From contig NZ_SJKD01000015.1 in the NCBI RefSeq assembly GCF_004331485.1, positions 62,001 to 126,000 of the forward strand: DNA of 64,000 nt. The letters are read 5' to 3'. The notes under the pieces were generated by a model that was given only the letters and a program-made list of their open reading frames with translations, had not been told where the DNA came from and did no database searches. Shown here in pieces: positions 1-8,034 of the stretch (within the stretch, counting starts at the first letter, position 1; the number at the start of each line of letters is the position of its first letter). The translations under genes and the position numbers were made by a program. The stretch comes from Kribbella capetownensis (lineage in GTDB: Bacteria; Actinomycetota; Actinomycetes; Propionibacteriales; Kribbellaceae).

Positions 1-124
1 CAGCAGAACGTAGACCGCACCCCACCGCCGGCCGTGATTGTTCGGTTGATGATGCTGCCGGGGATCCGGCTCGGGCCACCGCACGGTCGAGGAGGCGCTG
101 GTCGTAGTGACCGGTGCCGCGTAC

Positions 125-616
125 CTAAGGGGTGACCATGACCTGGGCGGCGTTCGACTTCAGCATCGCGTTCGCCCACCGCATCTGCCGCAGGGTCTGG
201 GGGTGACACTTCATCGACAGCGACAGGAGTTCGTCGTCCTTGAGTGCCTGCGCGGTCTGGGCAAGGATCTCCCAGTCCAGCGAGACCCCGGCCGCCTTGC
301 GGTGAATCTCGCGCAGATCCCTCAACAACAGCAGCGCCGGATCGTGGCGACGGCCTATCAGCTCCGAACTCTTCTGCCGGATCATCGCCACCAGGGTCGT
401 GTCGTCCTCAGGTTCGGCATCGAGCTCGACACCGTAGTTCTTGCCGTGTGCCGCGAGTTCCCGGACGTGCTCCTGTGACCACCGGGCCAGGTCCCTGCCG
501 AGGTAGAAGATGTCATGATCGGCCTTGTGCCGCTGCGATGCGTGCAGCAACTCGGCCGCGAGATCGTTCTCGGCGCTGTGCAACTCGGCGATGGCCATTC
601 CCACCTTGTCGCTCAT
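125..616 (-). CDS. Small helical protein coupled to molybdopterin oxidoreductase
   Basis: Protein of 163 residues of unknown function. It is predicted to be almost entirely alpha-helical, with charged heptad-like stretches, no signal peptide and no membrane segment. Its ATG overlaps the stop of the upstream molybdopterin oxidoreductase by four bases (613-616), so the two are probably translated together and may act together, for example as an accessory or maturation partner; that is inference. Helices rich in His and Glu near residues 11-60 recall ferritin- or hemerythrin-like bundles, but no complete metal-ligand set is evident. The 124 bases downstream to the window edge hold no gene I can support. 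Confidence 0.7.
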   Translation of the reverse strand: MSDKVGMAIAELHSAENDLAAELLHASQRHKADHDIFYLGRDLARWSQEHVRELAAHGKNYGVELDAEPEDDTTLVAMIRQKSSELIGRRHDPALLLLRDLREIHRKAAGVSLDWEILAQTAQALKDDELLSLSMKCHPQTLRQMRWANAMLKSNAAQVMVTP

Positions 617-3063
617 TGTCTGCTCTCCTCACCGGCGAGCTGCTCGGTCACCATGGCCTGAGCGCCGCCTCGGGTGTCCGGAACCGAGCCGTGGGCAAAG
701 GGTTTGGAGCCCGTGGTAGTCGGCGCCGCCGACGGACCGTCGCCAAGGCTTATCCGCTCGACACGTGCGGCGGCAGACTTGAACAGCGGCTGCTTCGACG
801 CCGGATCCCAGTCGGTGATCGTCAACTCGTTCGCGGCGCGATGATGATCGCCATCCGCAGCGTCCCAATACCCGTAGTGGAACGGCAGGAAGAGCGTCGA
901 CGGCCGGATGCTGCTGATCCGCAGTCGCGCCTCGACGCTCTCACGCGGCGTGGACACCCGCAGCCGGTCACCCTCGCTCCACCCGAGTTGCTCGGTGTCC
1001 AGCGCGGACATCTCCACCCAGACATCCGGCGCGGCGCTCTGTAGTTGCGGAACCCGACCTGTCTTCGTGCGAGTGTGGAAGTGGTACAGCGTCCGGCCCG
1101 TGATCAGCAAATAGGGGTACTCAGGCGTCGGCGGCTCATGCGGCGGCAGGTATTCGGCTGCCTTGAGCACCGCCTTGCCGGAGGGGTTCATGGCCTTGTA
1201 CTCCACCGGGTCCAACGGCGCGCCGGTGAGCAGGTCCTTGCCGTAGCTCTCGCAGTACGACGGTGAACTCCAGAACTCACCATCCAGATAGATGCGCTCA
1301 GTGCCGTCCGGGTGCTCATCGTTGCACGGCCACTGGATACCGCTCCCGCCACGCAGCTTCTCGTAGGTCAGCCCGGTGTAGTCACACGGACGGCCGGCAC
1401 TGCACCGCTTCCAGCCCTCGAAGGCACCCTCGGCATCGGTCCACTTCACCAACGGCTGGCCGTCCTTGTCTTTCAGGTCCAGTCGCCGTGCGTAGTCGAT
1501 GAATATGTCCAGATCGGCCCGAGCCTGCCCGGGCGGATCGACCGCCTTGTCCGACAGATGCACGGTCCGGTCGGCGTTGGTGAACGTGCCGGTCTTCTCA
1601 CCCCACGTCGCCGCGGGTAGGACCACGTCGGCCAACTGCGCGGTCTCGGACAAGAAGATGTCCTGCACGACCAGGAACAACCGCTCCTGGGACAGGATCT
1701 CGCGGATCCGGCCCAGCTCGGGCAGCGAAACCGCCGGATTGGTCCCGCTGACGTACAAGAACCGGATCGAGCCGTCCTCGACATAGCGCATCATCTGCAT
1801 CAAGTGAGTCGGCTCGGAGTAGTGCGGGATCTGGGCCGGCTCGACGTTCCAGACCTTGGCCAGATCGCTGACGTGCTGGTCGTTGGCCCAGTTCCGGAAG
1901 CCCGGAAGGTCGCCGTCGGCGCCGCATTCGCGAGTGTTCTGCGCGGTAGGCTGACCGTTCATCTGCAGGATCCCACAGCCGGGTTTGCCGAGCATGCCCC
2001 GGACGAGGTTGATGTTGTTGACCTGCACCGAGGCCGCAGTCGCCTGGTGTGACTGGTAGAACCCTTGCAGCACGGTCGAGAGCAATCGTTCGGCCTGGCC
2101 GAGGATCCGGGCCGCGTCCCGGATGTCCCCTGCCGGTACGTCGCAGACGGCAGCCGCCCAGTCCGGGTCGCAGTCAGCCACCTGCTTCTCGAGCTCGTCG
2201 TACCCGACGGTGTGTCGGTCGATGTAGTCGCGGTCGATCAGGTCGTTGGCGATGATCTCGTGCAACAGCGCGTTCACCAGCGCGAGGTTCGTTCCCGGCT
2301 TGGGTGCGAGGTGGACTGTGGCGGCGGCCGCGACGGGCGTACGGCGTGGGTCGACGCAGATGACCTGGGGCGGATTCGGGCCGGCAAGGCGGTCCAGGAT
2401 CCGCGTCCAGAGAACGGTTTGGGTCTCGGCCATGTTGTGGCCGTACAGCGCGATGACATCGGCGTGATCGATGTCGGTGTAGGAACCCGGCTGACCATCG
2501 CTCGCGAACGACTCCTTCAGGGCCTCCGCGGCTGTCGCCGTACACAGCCTGGTGTTGCCGTCCATATGGTTCGTGCCGATGCCGCCGTGACCGATCAGGG
2601 CCAGGGTGTAGTACTCCTCCAGAAACAGCTGACCGGTGGTGTAGAAGCCGACCGCGCTCGGACCGCGCTCGGCCAGCAGTTCCTTGGTTCGCCCGGCGAC
2701 CGCTGTCATCGCGGTCTCCCAATCGGTCTCCACCAACTCACCGTCGCGGCGAATCAGCGGAGTGGTCAGCCGATCCGGCGAGTTGTTCGCCTGATACCCG
2801 AACAGGTCCTTCGGACCAAGCCGGCCGCGATTGACCCGATCCACGGCCCGACCACGCACCCCGACGATCCGCCCGGCCTTGACCGCGATGTCCAACCCGT
2901 CACCGTTCGAATGCAGGATCGTCGCGGACTGCACCCACCGATCGACGTCAGCTTCGCCCAACCCATCGTCCAGCCGGGTATCAACCCGGACCGGCCACTC
3001 ACCCCCCGAGCCGTACGGCGTACGCGTACCCCAGGGCTCCGCTATCCGGTCGACACTTCCCAT
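613..3063 (-). CDS. Molybdopterin oxidoreductase (nitrate reductase / formate dehydrogenase-like) without the N-terminal Fe-S cysteines
   Basis: Protein of 816 residues with the molybdopterin oxidoreductase domain (about 45-560) and a C-terminal molydopterin dinucleotide-binding domain (about 655-770, starting near YLLITGRTLYHFHTRT). The active-site segment NTRLCTATAA supplies a Cys equivalent to the Mo-ligating Cys of NasA-type enzymes. The N-terminal 4Fe-4S motif is absent: where related enzymes have Cys-x2-Cys-x3-Cys, this protein reads ATILHSNGDG, and the fourth position is GRLGPKD. There is no twin-arginine signal, so it should be cytoplasmic. The gene leads a two-gene operon, with an ATGA overlap to the helical protein downstream. 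The substrate cannot be read from the sequence; nitrate or formate would be guesses. Confidence 0.85.
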   Translation of the reverse strand: MGSVDRIAEPWGTRTPYGSGGEWPVRVDTRLDDGLGEADVDRWVQSATILHSNGDGLDIAVKAGRIVGVRGRAVDRVNRGRLGPKDLFGYQANNSPDRLTTPLIRRDGELVETDWETAMTAVAGRTKELLAERGPSAVGFYTTGQLFLEEYYTLALIGHGGIGTNHMDGNTRLCTATAAEALKESFASDGQPGSYTDIDHADVIALYGHNMAETQTVLWTRILDRLAGPNPPQVICVDPRRTPVAAAATVHLAPKPGTNLALVNALLHEIIANDLIDRDYIDRHTVGYDELEKQVADCDPDWAAAVCDVPAGDIRDAARILGQAERLLSTVLQGFYQSHQATAASVQVNNINLVRGMLGKPGCGILQMNGQPTAQNTRECGADGDLPGFRNWANDQHVSDLAKVWNVEPAQIPHYSEPTHLMQMMRYVEDGSIRFLYVSGTNPAVSLPELGRIREILSQERLFLVVQDIFLSETAQLADVVLPAATWGEKTGTFTNADRTVHLSDKAVDPPGQARADLDIFIDYARRLDLKDKDGQPLVKWTDAEGAFEGWKRCSAGRPCDYTGLTYEKLRGGSGIQWPCNDEHPDGTERIYLDGEFWSSPSYCESYGKDLLTGAPLDPVEYKAMNPSGKAVLKAAEYLPPHEPPTPEYPYLLITGRTLYHFHTRTKTGRVPQLQSAAPDVWVEMSALDTEQLGWSEGDRLRVSTPRESVEARLRISSIRPSTLFLPFHYGYWDAADGDHHRAANELTITDWDPASKQPLFKSAAARVERISLGDGPSAAPTTTGSKPFAHGSVPDTRGGAQAMVTEQLAGEESRQ

Positions 3064-3107
3064 GCGCGCGCAGTACCCCGGCGAATCAGCCTGAAACCGT
3101 CCGAGAA

Positions 3108-3197
3108 GTGAGGGCGCGCAAGCCTCGGGGCGCCCTCTTCCTCATCTCGGACGCCCTCATCGGCACCGAAGTCGCCGGCCACGACTTCTCCACCCGA
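3108..3197 (+). pseudogene. C-terminal fragment of a YhhN-family membrane protein
   Basis: About 23 codons read GALFLISDALIGTEVAGHDF, nearly matching the C-terminal part of the intact YhhN-family gene at 14865-15527 (GALFVISDALIGTRLAGHDF). No other part of that protein is present upstream. The fragment ends just before the promoter of the short-chain dehydrogenase at 3274. The intact YhhN copy is followed by a truncated start of the same dehydrogenase, so the two loci look like reciprocal halves of one ancestral gene pair. Confidence 0.65.
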
Positions 3198-3231
3198 CTC
3201 GCCCTGACTTGCGCATGCATCGTTTCTCTCT

Positions 3232-3238
3232 GGGTACC
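3232..3238 (+). promoter_or_regulatory. GGGTACC element, putative SigB/SigF-like -10
   Basis: GGGTACC begins 42 nt before the ATG of the stress-type dehydrogenase at 3274. The same heptamer stands 40-44 nt before several other stress genes in this window. GGGTAY is the known -10 core of SigB/SigF-group sigma factors in actinobacteria; the matching GTTT-type -35 is not clear here. Confidence 0.45.
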
Positions 3239-3273
3239 GCAGAACACGCTCTGCATACCACTGGAGGCGAACA

Positions 3274-4152
3274 ATGAGCACCGATCCGACAACCCGGTAC
3301 GCCGGACCAGACCAGCAAGCGCCTCAGAAGCAGGAACACCCTGGACGCAGCGGTGCGATGAGCCCAGAACCCGACTACGGCGAGCAGACCTACCGTGGCA
3401 GCGAAAAGCTGGCCGGCAAACGGGCGTTGATCACCGGCGGCGATTCCGGCATCGGACGTGCAGTCGCTCTGGCCTTCGCCCGGGAGGGTGCGGACGTGAT
3501 GATTTCTCACCTCGAAGCCGAAGAGCAGGACGCTCGCGAGACCTGCCGCCTGGTAGTGGACTCCGGTCGTACGGCGGCATCCTTGGCCGGAGACATCCAG
3601 GACGAGCAGCACTGTCAGCGGCTCGTCGACCGGTGTGTGGAAGAACTCGGTGGCTTGGACATCCTGGTCAACAATGCGGCTTACCAGATGTCCCGCAGTG
3701 GCATCGCGGCCATCTCCAGCGAGCAGTTCGATCAGGTCCTCAAGACCAATGTCTACGCCATGTTCTGGCTTTGCAAAGCCGCGCTCCCCCATCTGTCGGA
3801 GGGTTCTGCGATCATCAACACGACCTCCATCCAGGCCTACGAACCGTCGCCAAACCTGCTCGACTATGCGACCAGCAAGGCTGCGATCCTCAACTTCACC
3901 AAAGGCCTCGCACAGGAGCTGGCTCCGAAGGGCATCCGGGTCAACTCCGTCGCTCCTGGCCCGGTCTGGACACCCCTCATTCCAGCCACCCTGCCGGCTG
4001 ACAAGGTCGGCGAGTTCGGTGTCGACACCCCACTCGGCCGCGCAGGGCAGCCCGCCGAACTGGCGCCGGCGTATGTCTTCCTCGCTTCTGACGACTCGAC
4101 GTACATCACCGGCGAGCGCATCGGCGCCACGGGCGGGCGTCCACTCCCCTGA
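3274..4152 (+). CDS. SDR-family oxidoreductase, general-stress type (YghA/GSP39-like)
   Basis: Protein of 292 residues, the usual length of this SDR subgroup with its N-terminal extension (about 50 residues). The NAD(P)-binding motif is GGDSGIG (about 55-61), followed by NNA, catalytic Ser in NTTSIQAY and the YATSK Tyr/Lys pair; the C-terminal GPVWTPL region is typical. It should reduce or oxidise a small carbonyl or alcohol substrate with NAD(P). The ATG is preceded by GGAGG with 6-nt spacing, and 42 nt upstream is a GGGTACC element like those before the catalase, hemerythrin and DUF7218 genes. Decayed copies of its 5' end occur at 15687 and 23862. Confidence 0.9.
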   Translation: MSTDPTTRYAGPDQQAPQKQEHPGRSGAMSPEPDYGEQTYRGSEKLAGKRALITGGDSGIGRAVALAFAREGADVMISHLEAEEQDARETCRLVVDSGRTAASLAGDIQDEQHCQRLVDRCVEELGGLDILVNNAAYQMSRSGIAAISSEQFDQVLKTNVYAMFWLCKAALPHLSEGSAIINTTSIQAYEPSPNLLDYATSKAAILNFTKGLAQELAPKGIRVNSVAPGPVWTPLIPATLPADKVGEFGVDTPLGRAGQPAELAPAYVFLASDDSTYITGERIGATGGRPLP

Positions 4153-4189
4153 CTCGGGTGCATTGGCCCCGCGAAACCGGGCACCAGAC

Positions 4190-4240
4190 GGAGTTTATGG
4201 AGGTACTCACGCCTGGAAAGTCGTCGAACGCGCGACGTCT
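4190..4240 (+). pseudogene. 5' remnant of a DUF7218 gene
   Basis: The stretch TGGAGGTACTCACGCCTGG followed by AAGTCGTCGAACG closely matches the ribosome site and first codons of the intact DUF7218 gene at 30948 (TGGAGGTACTGATGCCCGG, then AAGTCATCGAACG). The start codon is changed from ATG to ACG, and similarity stops after about eight codons. It is a dead second copy. Confidence 0.6.
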
Positions 4241-4452
4241 CAGGAGAGCGCTGCCGGGGCGCTTTCGGAGACGTCGTGGAGCTGGCGGCGTCGCTGGCTC
4301 AAGACTTCGAGCACCTCGGCACGGTGTGCGTGGTTGCGCTCGTACCCGATCAGCTGTTCCACCTGTTGGAGATCCAGGGCGGCGACCCGCGACATCACCG
4401 AGCCGGCCTGCAGGTCATCGAAATCGGACACCGGTAACGCGGCCTGTTTCTC
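4240..4452 (-). pseudogene. C-terminal helical domain remnant, possibly without a start
   Basis: On the minus strand about 70 codons read as a compact helical domain (ALPVSDFDDLQAGSVMSRVA, then a LEQLI-like stretch with YERNHAHRAEV). This resembles the short C-terminal domain found at the end of many actinobacterial envelope or lipid-droplet-like proteins. The frame is open further upstream only by running into the opposite-strand gene at 4497, and no start codon with a ribosome site is visible. It is best read as the tail of a lost gene, though a short intact protein cannot be excluded. Confidence 0.35.
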
Positions 4453-4496
4453 CGTGATGTCGCGGAAACCAGAGCGAACAGCAAGAACTCCGAGAA

Positions 4497-4967
4497 ATGA
4501 ATGTCTGGAGCTCGCTTCGCGCCGGTATGGCCGCAGGAGCCGCGGGAACAACCGCGTTGAACGCCGTGACGTACCTCGACATGGCTGCCCGCGGTCGACC
4601 GGCCAGCACCGTACCCGAAGATGCGGTACGGGACCTGTCCGACCGCAGCGGCGTAACCATCCCGGGGGACGACGAGGCCCGGGAGAACCGCCAAACCGGT
4701 CTCGGCGCGCTGCTGGGCATCAGCACAGGTGTCGGCATCGGCGCCGTTCTCGGCATGAGCCGGGCCTTCGGCCTGCGGCCGCCGGCGCCGGCAACGGCCC
4801 TGATTGCCGGCGTGGGCGCGATGGTCGGTACCGATGCATCCATGGTGGCCCTCGGCATCACCGACCCCCGCTCCTGGAAAGCCACAGACTGGCTGGCCGA
4901 TGTTGCTCCTCACCTCGCGTACGGCGCTGTCACCGCAGCCGTACTGCACGGCCTGGAGCGCCGGTAA
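4497..4967 (+). CDS. Hypothetical membrane protein, Gly/Ala-rich
   Basis: Protein of 156 residues, not assigned to a characterised family. Small-residue-rich hydrophobic segments lie at about 8-27, 67-90, 97-118 and 135-152, so it is probably a small integral membrane protein. Gly-rich helix-packing motifs (GLGALLGISTGVGIGAVLG) are conspicuous. The gene stands alone between remnants. About 30 nt after its stop a ribosome site and GTG begin a reading frame VKAVV that stops after 11 codons; this resembles the start of a zinc alcohol dehydrogenase but is too short to call. Confidence 0.65.
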   Translation: MNVWSSLRAGMAAGAAGTTALNAVTYLDMAARGRPASTVPEDAVRDLSDRSGVTIPGDDEARENRQTGLGALLGISTGVGIGAVLGMSRAFGLRPPAPATALIAGVGAMVGTDASMVALGITDPRSWKATDWLADVAPHLAYGAVTAAVLHGLERR

Positions 4968-5080
4968 CCGCAACTGAAAGGCGAGATCACCGTGAAGGCT
5001 GTTGTGTCTCCCTCTCGGCCCCGATGAGAACGGTCGCTGGTTCGATCCTGGGTGGCCGCCGGCGAACCGCCCGTGGGGAG

Positions 5081-6220
5081 TCAAACCCGGTAGGCGGCGG
5101 CGGTGTCCGGCAACCAGACAAGGCCGTGACCGAGTGCCTTGTCGGACGGGCCGACCTGGCCACCCGACGGATCGGGAAGTCCGCCGAACAGCATCGACTC
5201 GATCCGGACGTGATCGTGGAACCACTCCAGATGACGGAGATTGGGGATCGCGGCCAATGGCGCCAGGTGAAGGCCCGGTGCGCAATGCCCGGAGACGTCG
5301 AGACCATGCGCGTCCGCCACCGCCGCAATCCGCAGCAGCTCGCTGACGCCGCCACAGCGAGTGATGTCGACCTGAAGGCAGTCGACGGCCTGGGCCGCGC
5401 ACATCCGCTCGAAGTAGACCAGGTCATAGCCGTACTCTCCCGCGGTCACGTCGGCGGTGGCGCGTTCACGTACCGACCGCAGCCCGCTCAGATCGTCCGA
5501 CGACACCGGCTCCTCGAACCACGTCACGTCGTACGACGCCAACCGCTCGGCGACCCGTCGCGCCTGGCCGACGTTGTAGGCGCCGTTGGCGTCGACGAAC
5601 AGCTCCGTCGCCGGGCCGATGATCTCGCGGGCCAACGCCACCCGCCGAAGATCACGCTCCGGATCGGAACCGCCGGACTCGCCGATCTTGACCTTCACCC
5701 GCGGGATCCGGTCGGCGTGCACCCACTGGGACAGCTGCCGTTCGAGCTGCCGATCGTCGTACGTCGTGAAGCCGCCGCTGCCGTAGACGGGGACGTCGTC
5801 GTGGACGGCGCCGAGCAACCGCTGCAACGGTAGGCCGAGAAGCTTGGCCTTCAGGTCCCACAGCGCGCAATCGACCGCCGACAAGGCCATCCCGGCGACG
5901 CCCGGGCGTCCGACGTTCCGCAAGGCGGACCGCATCGCGGTCCAGCATCCGCCGACGCCCGAGGCATCCCTGCCCTCGACCACACCGGCGAGCTGGCCTT
6001 CCACCACGTCGACGCAGGCGGCGGCTCCGTAGGTCCAGCCGATTCCTGTCTGCCCACCTGCATCGGTCTCGACCAGAACCAACGTCGTGCTGTTCCAGGC
6101 GAACGTACCGTCGCCTTCGGGTGAATCGGCCGGAATGGTGTACGCCGATGCACGCACGTTCTCGATCGTGCCGAGGCCGACGGCCGGACGGCGGTGCGAT
6201 CCGTCGCTCCGCATGATCAC
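5081..6220 (-). CDS. Enolase-superfamily enzyme (mandelate racemase / sugar-acid dehydratase type)
   Basis: Protein of 379 residues. An N-terminal capping domain (about 15-130) is followed by a TIM barrel carrying the superfamily catalytic residues: Lys-x-Lys in VKVKIG (about 198), the metal ligands Asp in FVDANGAYN, Glu in FEEPVSSDD and Glu in AGEYGYD, then Asp in QVDITRCGG and His in SGHCAPG. This is the Lys/His arrangement of mandelate-racemase-like enzymes, which abstract a proton next to a carboxylate. Its start overlaps the stop of the ThDP enzyme by four bases, making it the last gene of a three-gene operon. The substrate is probably a hydroxy- or sugar acid; the exact one is unknown. 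Confidence 0.85.
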   Translation of the reverse strand: MIMRSDGSHRRPAVGLGTIENVRASAYTIPADSPEGDGTFAWNSTTLVLVETDAGGQTGIGWTYGAAACVDVVEGQLAGVVEGRDASGVGGCWTAMRSALRNVGRPGVAGMALSAVDCALWDLKAKLLGLPLQRLLGAVHDDVPVYGSGGFTTYDDRQLERQLSQWVHADRIPRVKVKIGESGGSDPERDLRRVALAREIIGPATELFVDANGAYNVGQARRVAERLASYDVTWFEEPVSSDDLSGLRSVRERATADVTAGEYGYDLVYFERMCAAQAVDCLQVDITRCGGVSELLRIAAVADAHGLDVSGHCAPGLHLAPLAAIPNLRHLEWFHDHVRIESMLFGGLPDPSGGQVGPSDKALGHGLVWLPDTAAAYRV

Positions 6221-8034
6221 GAGTCGTCGTGGCCCTGATCCGCCGGGTGCTTACCGCCTGGCAGGAATTCCTGGACCTTGGACTTGAAGCCTTCCTTGAT
6301 CATGCCGACGCGGTCGCTGTCACCACGGATGATCGACTCGAGCGCCTTCTCGATCTGGTCCCAGCTCGCGTGCGGCGGGATCGGCGGCACCGCCGGATCG
6401 GTACGGAACTCGACCACACACGGACGATCCGAGGCGAGCGCCTCCTCCCACGCCGGTACGACGTCTTCCGGCTTCTCGGCCGTGACACCGCGCAACCCGA
6501 GCAACTTCGCGTAGCCGGCGTACGGAAACTCCGGCAACTCCTGTGACGGCAGGAACTGCGGCGAACCACCCATCGCCCGCAACTCCCAGGTGACCTGGTT
6601 GAGATCGTTGTTGTGCAGTACGGCGACGACCAGGCGGGGATCGTCCCACTCCTGCCAGTACTTCGCGATCGTGATCAGCTCGTTCAATCCGTTCATCTGC
6701 ATCGCGCCATCGCCCACCAACGCATACGCGGGTCGATCCGGCAGACCGAACTTCGCGCCGATCACGTACGGCACCCCAGGCCCCATCGTGGCCAGCGTCC
6801 CGGACAGAGAGCCGCGCATCGACCCCCTGATCCGGACATGCCGCGCGTACCAGTTCGCGGCCGAACCAGAGTCCGCGGCAATGATCGCGTCATCCGGTAA
6901 GCGCTGGGACAGCTCATGGAAGACCAGCTCGGGATTGATCGGATCCGCGGAGGTGTAGGCCCGGCGCTGCATGACCTCCCACCAGCGCGCCACCTTGGCC
7001 TCGATGTCGTCGCGCCACGACCGATCGTTCTTCGGCCGCACCAAGGTCAGCAACTCGTGCAGCGTCCGGGCCGAGTCACCGACCAGGTTCACCTCGAACG
7101 GGTACCGCATCCCGATCATCGTCGGATCATGATCGATCTGGATCGCCCGCGCCTGCCCGAACGGCGGCAGGAACTGCGAGTACGGGAAGTTCGACCCGAC
7201 GACCAGCAACGTGTCGCACTCCATCATCAGCTCGTACGACGGCCGCGTGCCCAGCAAACCGATCGAACCCGTCACCCACGGCAACTCGTCAGACAGCACA
7301 TCCTTGCCCAGCAACGCCTTCGCCACTCCGGCACCGGCCAGCTCTGCCAACTGCGTGATCTCGTCGACCGCGCCGCGCGCACCCTGGCCGACCAGGATCG
7401 CGACCTTCTCACCGGCGTTCAGAATCTCGGCGGCCCGCTCGAGCTGCTCCGTCGGCGGAACCGGCGCGGACCACGCCAGATCCAGGCTCGACGGGATCAT
7501 CTTGAACGCATGCGACGGCGGTGTGTACTCCAGCTCCTGCAGATCCGCCGGCACGATGAGCGCCGTCACGGTACGCCGGGTGGCCGCGATCCGGATCGCC
7601 CGGTCGAGCACGTTCGGCAACTGCTCCGGCACCATCACCGTCTGGCAGTAGTCACCCGCAACGTCCTTGAACAGGGTGTGCAGATCGACCTCCTGCTGGT
7701 AGCTGCCACCCATCGCGCTACGAGCTGTCTGACCGACGATCGCCACCACAGGGACGTGGTCGAGCTTGGCGTCGTACAGACCGTTCAGCAGGTGGATCGC
7801 GCCAGGACCGCTGGTCGCCGTACAGACACCGACGCGTCCGGTGAACTTGGCGTAGCCGACCGCCTCGAAGGCCGCCATCTCCTCGTGCCGCGCCTGCACG
7901 AAACGCGGTTGGTCCTCGGCCCGTTCCCAGGCCGACAGCAGTCCGTTGATGCCGTCACCGGCGTACCCGAAGACGTGCTCGACGTCCCACTCGCGCAGGC
8001 GCTGGAGGATCTGGTCGGCGACGGTCGTGGTCAT
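6217..8034 (-). CDS. Thiamine-diphosphate enzyme, pyruvate oxidase / acetolactate synthase-like
   Basis: Protein of 605 residues with the three-domain fold of the pyruvate oxidase family: the pyrimidine-binding domain (about 1-175) with catalytic Glu in RHEEMAAFEA, a central domain (about 195-330), and the ThDP-binding domain (about 375-550) with GDGAMQMNGL and the matching NN about 30 residues later. It likely decarboxylates a 2-oxo acid such as pyruvate; whether it is an oxidase, carboligase or decarboxylase cannot be decided. ATGA overlaps on both sides couple it to the FAD/Fe-S oxidase upstream and to the enolase-superfamily gene downstream. A lactate-to-pyruvate-to-acetate flow is a reasonable inference. 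Confidence 0.85.
   Translation of the reverse strand: MTTTVADQILQRLREWDVEHVFGYAGDGINGLLSAWERAEDQPRFVQARHEEMAAFEAVGYAKFTGRVGVCTATSGPGAIHLLNGLYDAKLDHVPVVAIVGQTARSAMGGSYQQEVDLHTLFKDVAGDYCQTVMVPEQLPNVLDRAIRIAATRRTVTALIVPADLQELEYTPPSHAFKMIPSSLDLAWSAPVPPTEQLERAAEILNAGEKVAILVGQGARGAVDEITQLAELAGAGVAKALLGKDVLSDELPWVTGSIGLLGTRPSYELMMECDTLLVVGSNFPYSQFLPPFGQARAIQIDHDPTMIGMRYPFEVNLVGDSARTLHELLTLVRPKNDRSWRDDIEAKVARWWEVMQRRAYTSADPINPELVFHELSQRLPDDAIIAADSGSAANWYARHVRIRGSMRGSLSGTLATMGPGVPYVIGAKFGLPDRPAYALVGDGAMQMNGLNELITIAKYWQEWDDPRLVVAVLHNNDLNQVTWELRAMGGSPQFLPSQELPEFPYAGYAKLLGLRGVTAEKPEDVVPAWEEALASDRPCVVEFRTDPAVPPIPPHASWDQIEKALESIIRGDSDRVGMIKEGFKSKVQEFLPGGKHPADQGHDDS

Noticed and set aside
4990..5030. A ribosome site followed by VKAVV, like the start of a zinc alcohol dehydrogenase
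   Set aside because: Only 11 codons before a stop; too short to tell a remnant from chance.
3635..5833. A plus-strand open frame of 732 codons
   Set aside because: It crosses the SDR, a remnant, a membrane-protein gene and the antisense of the enolase-superfamily gene, has Arg/Ser/Pro-rich shadow composition and no family features.
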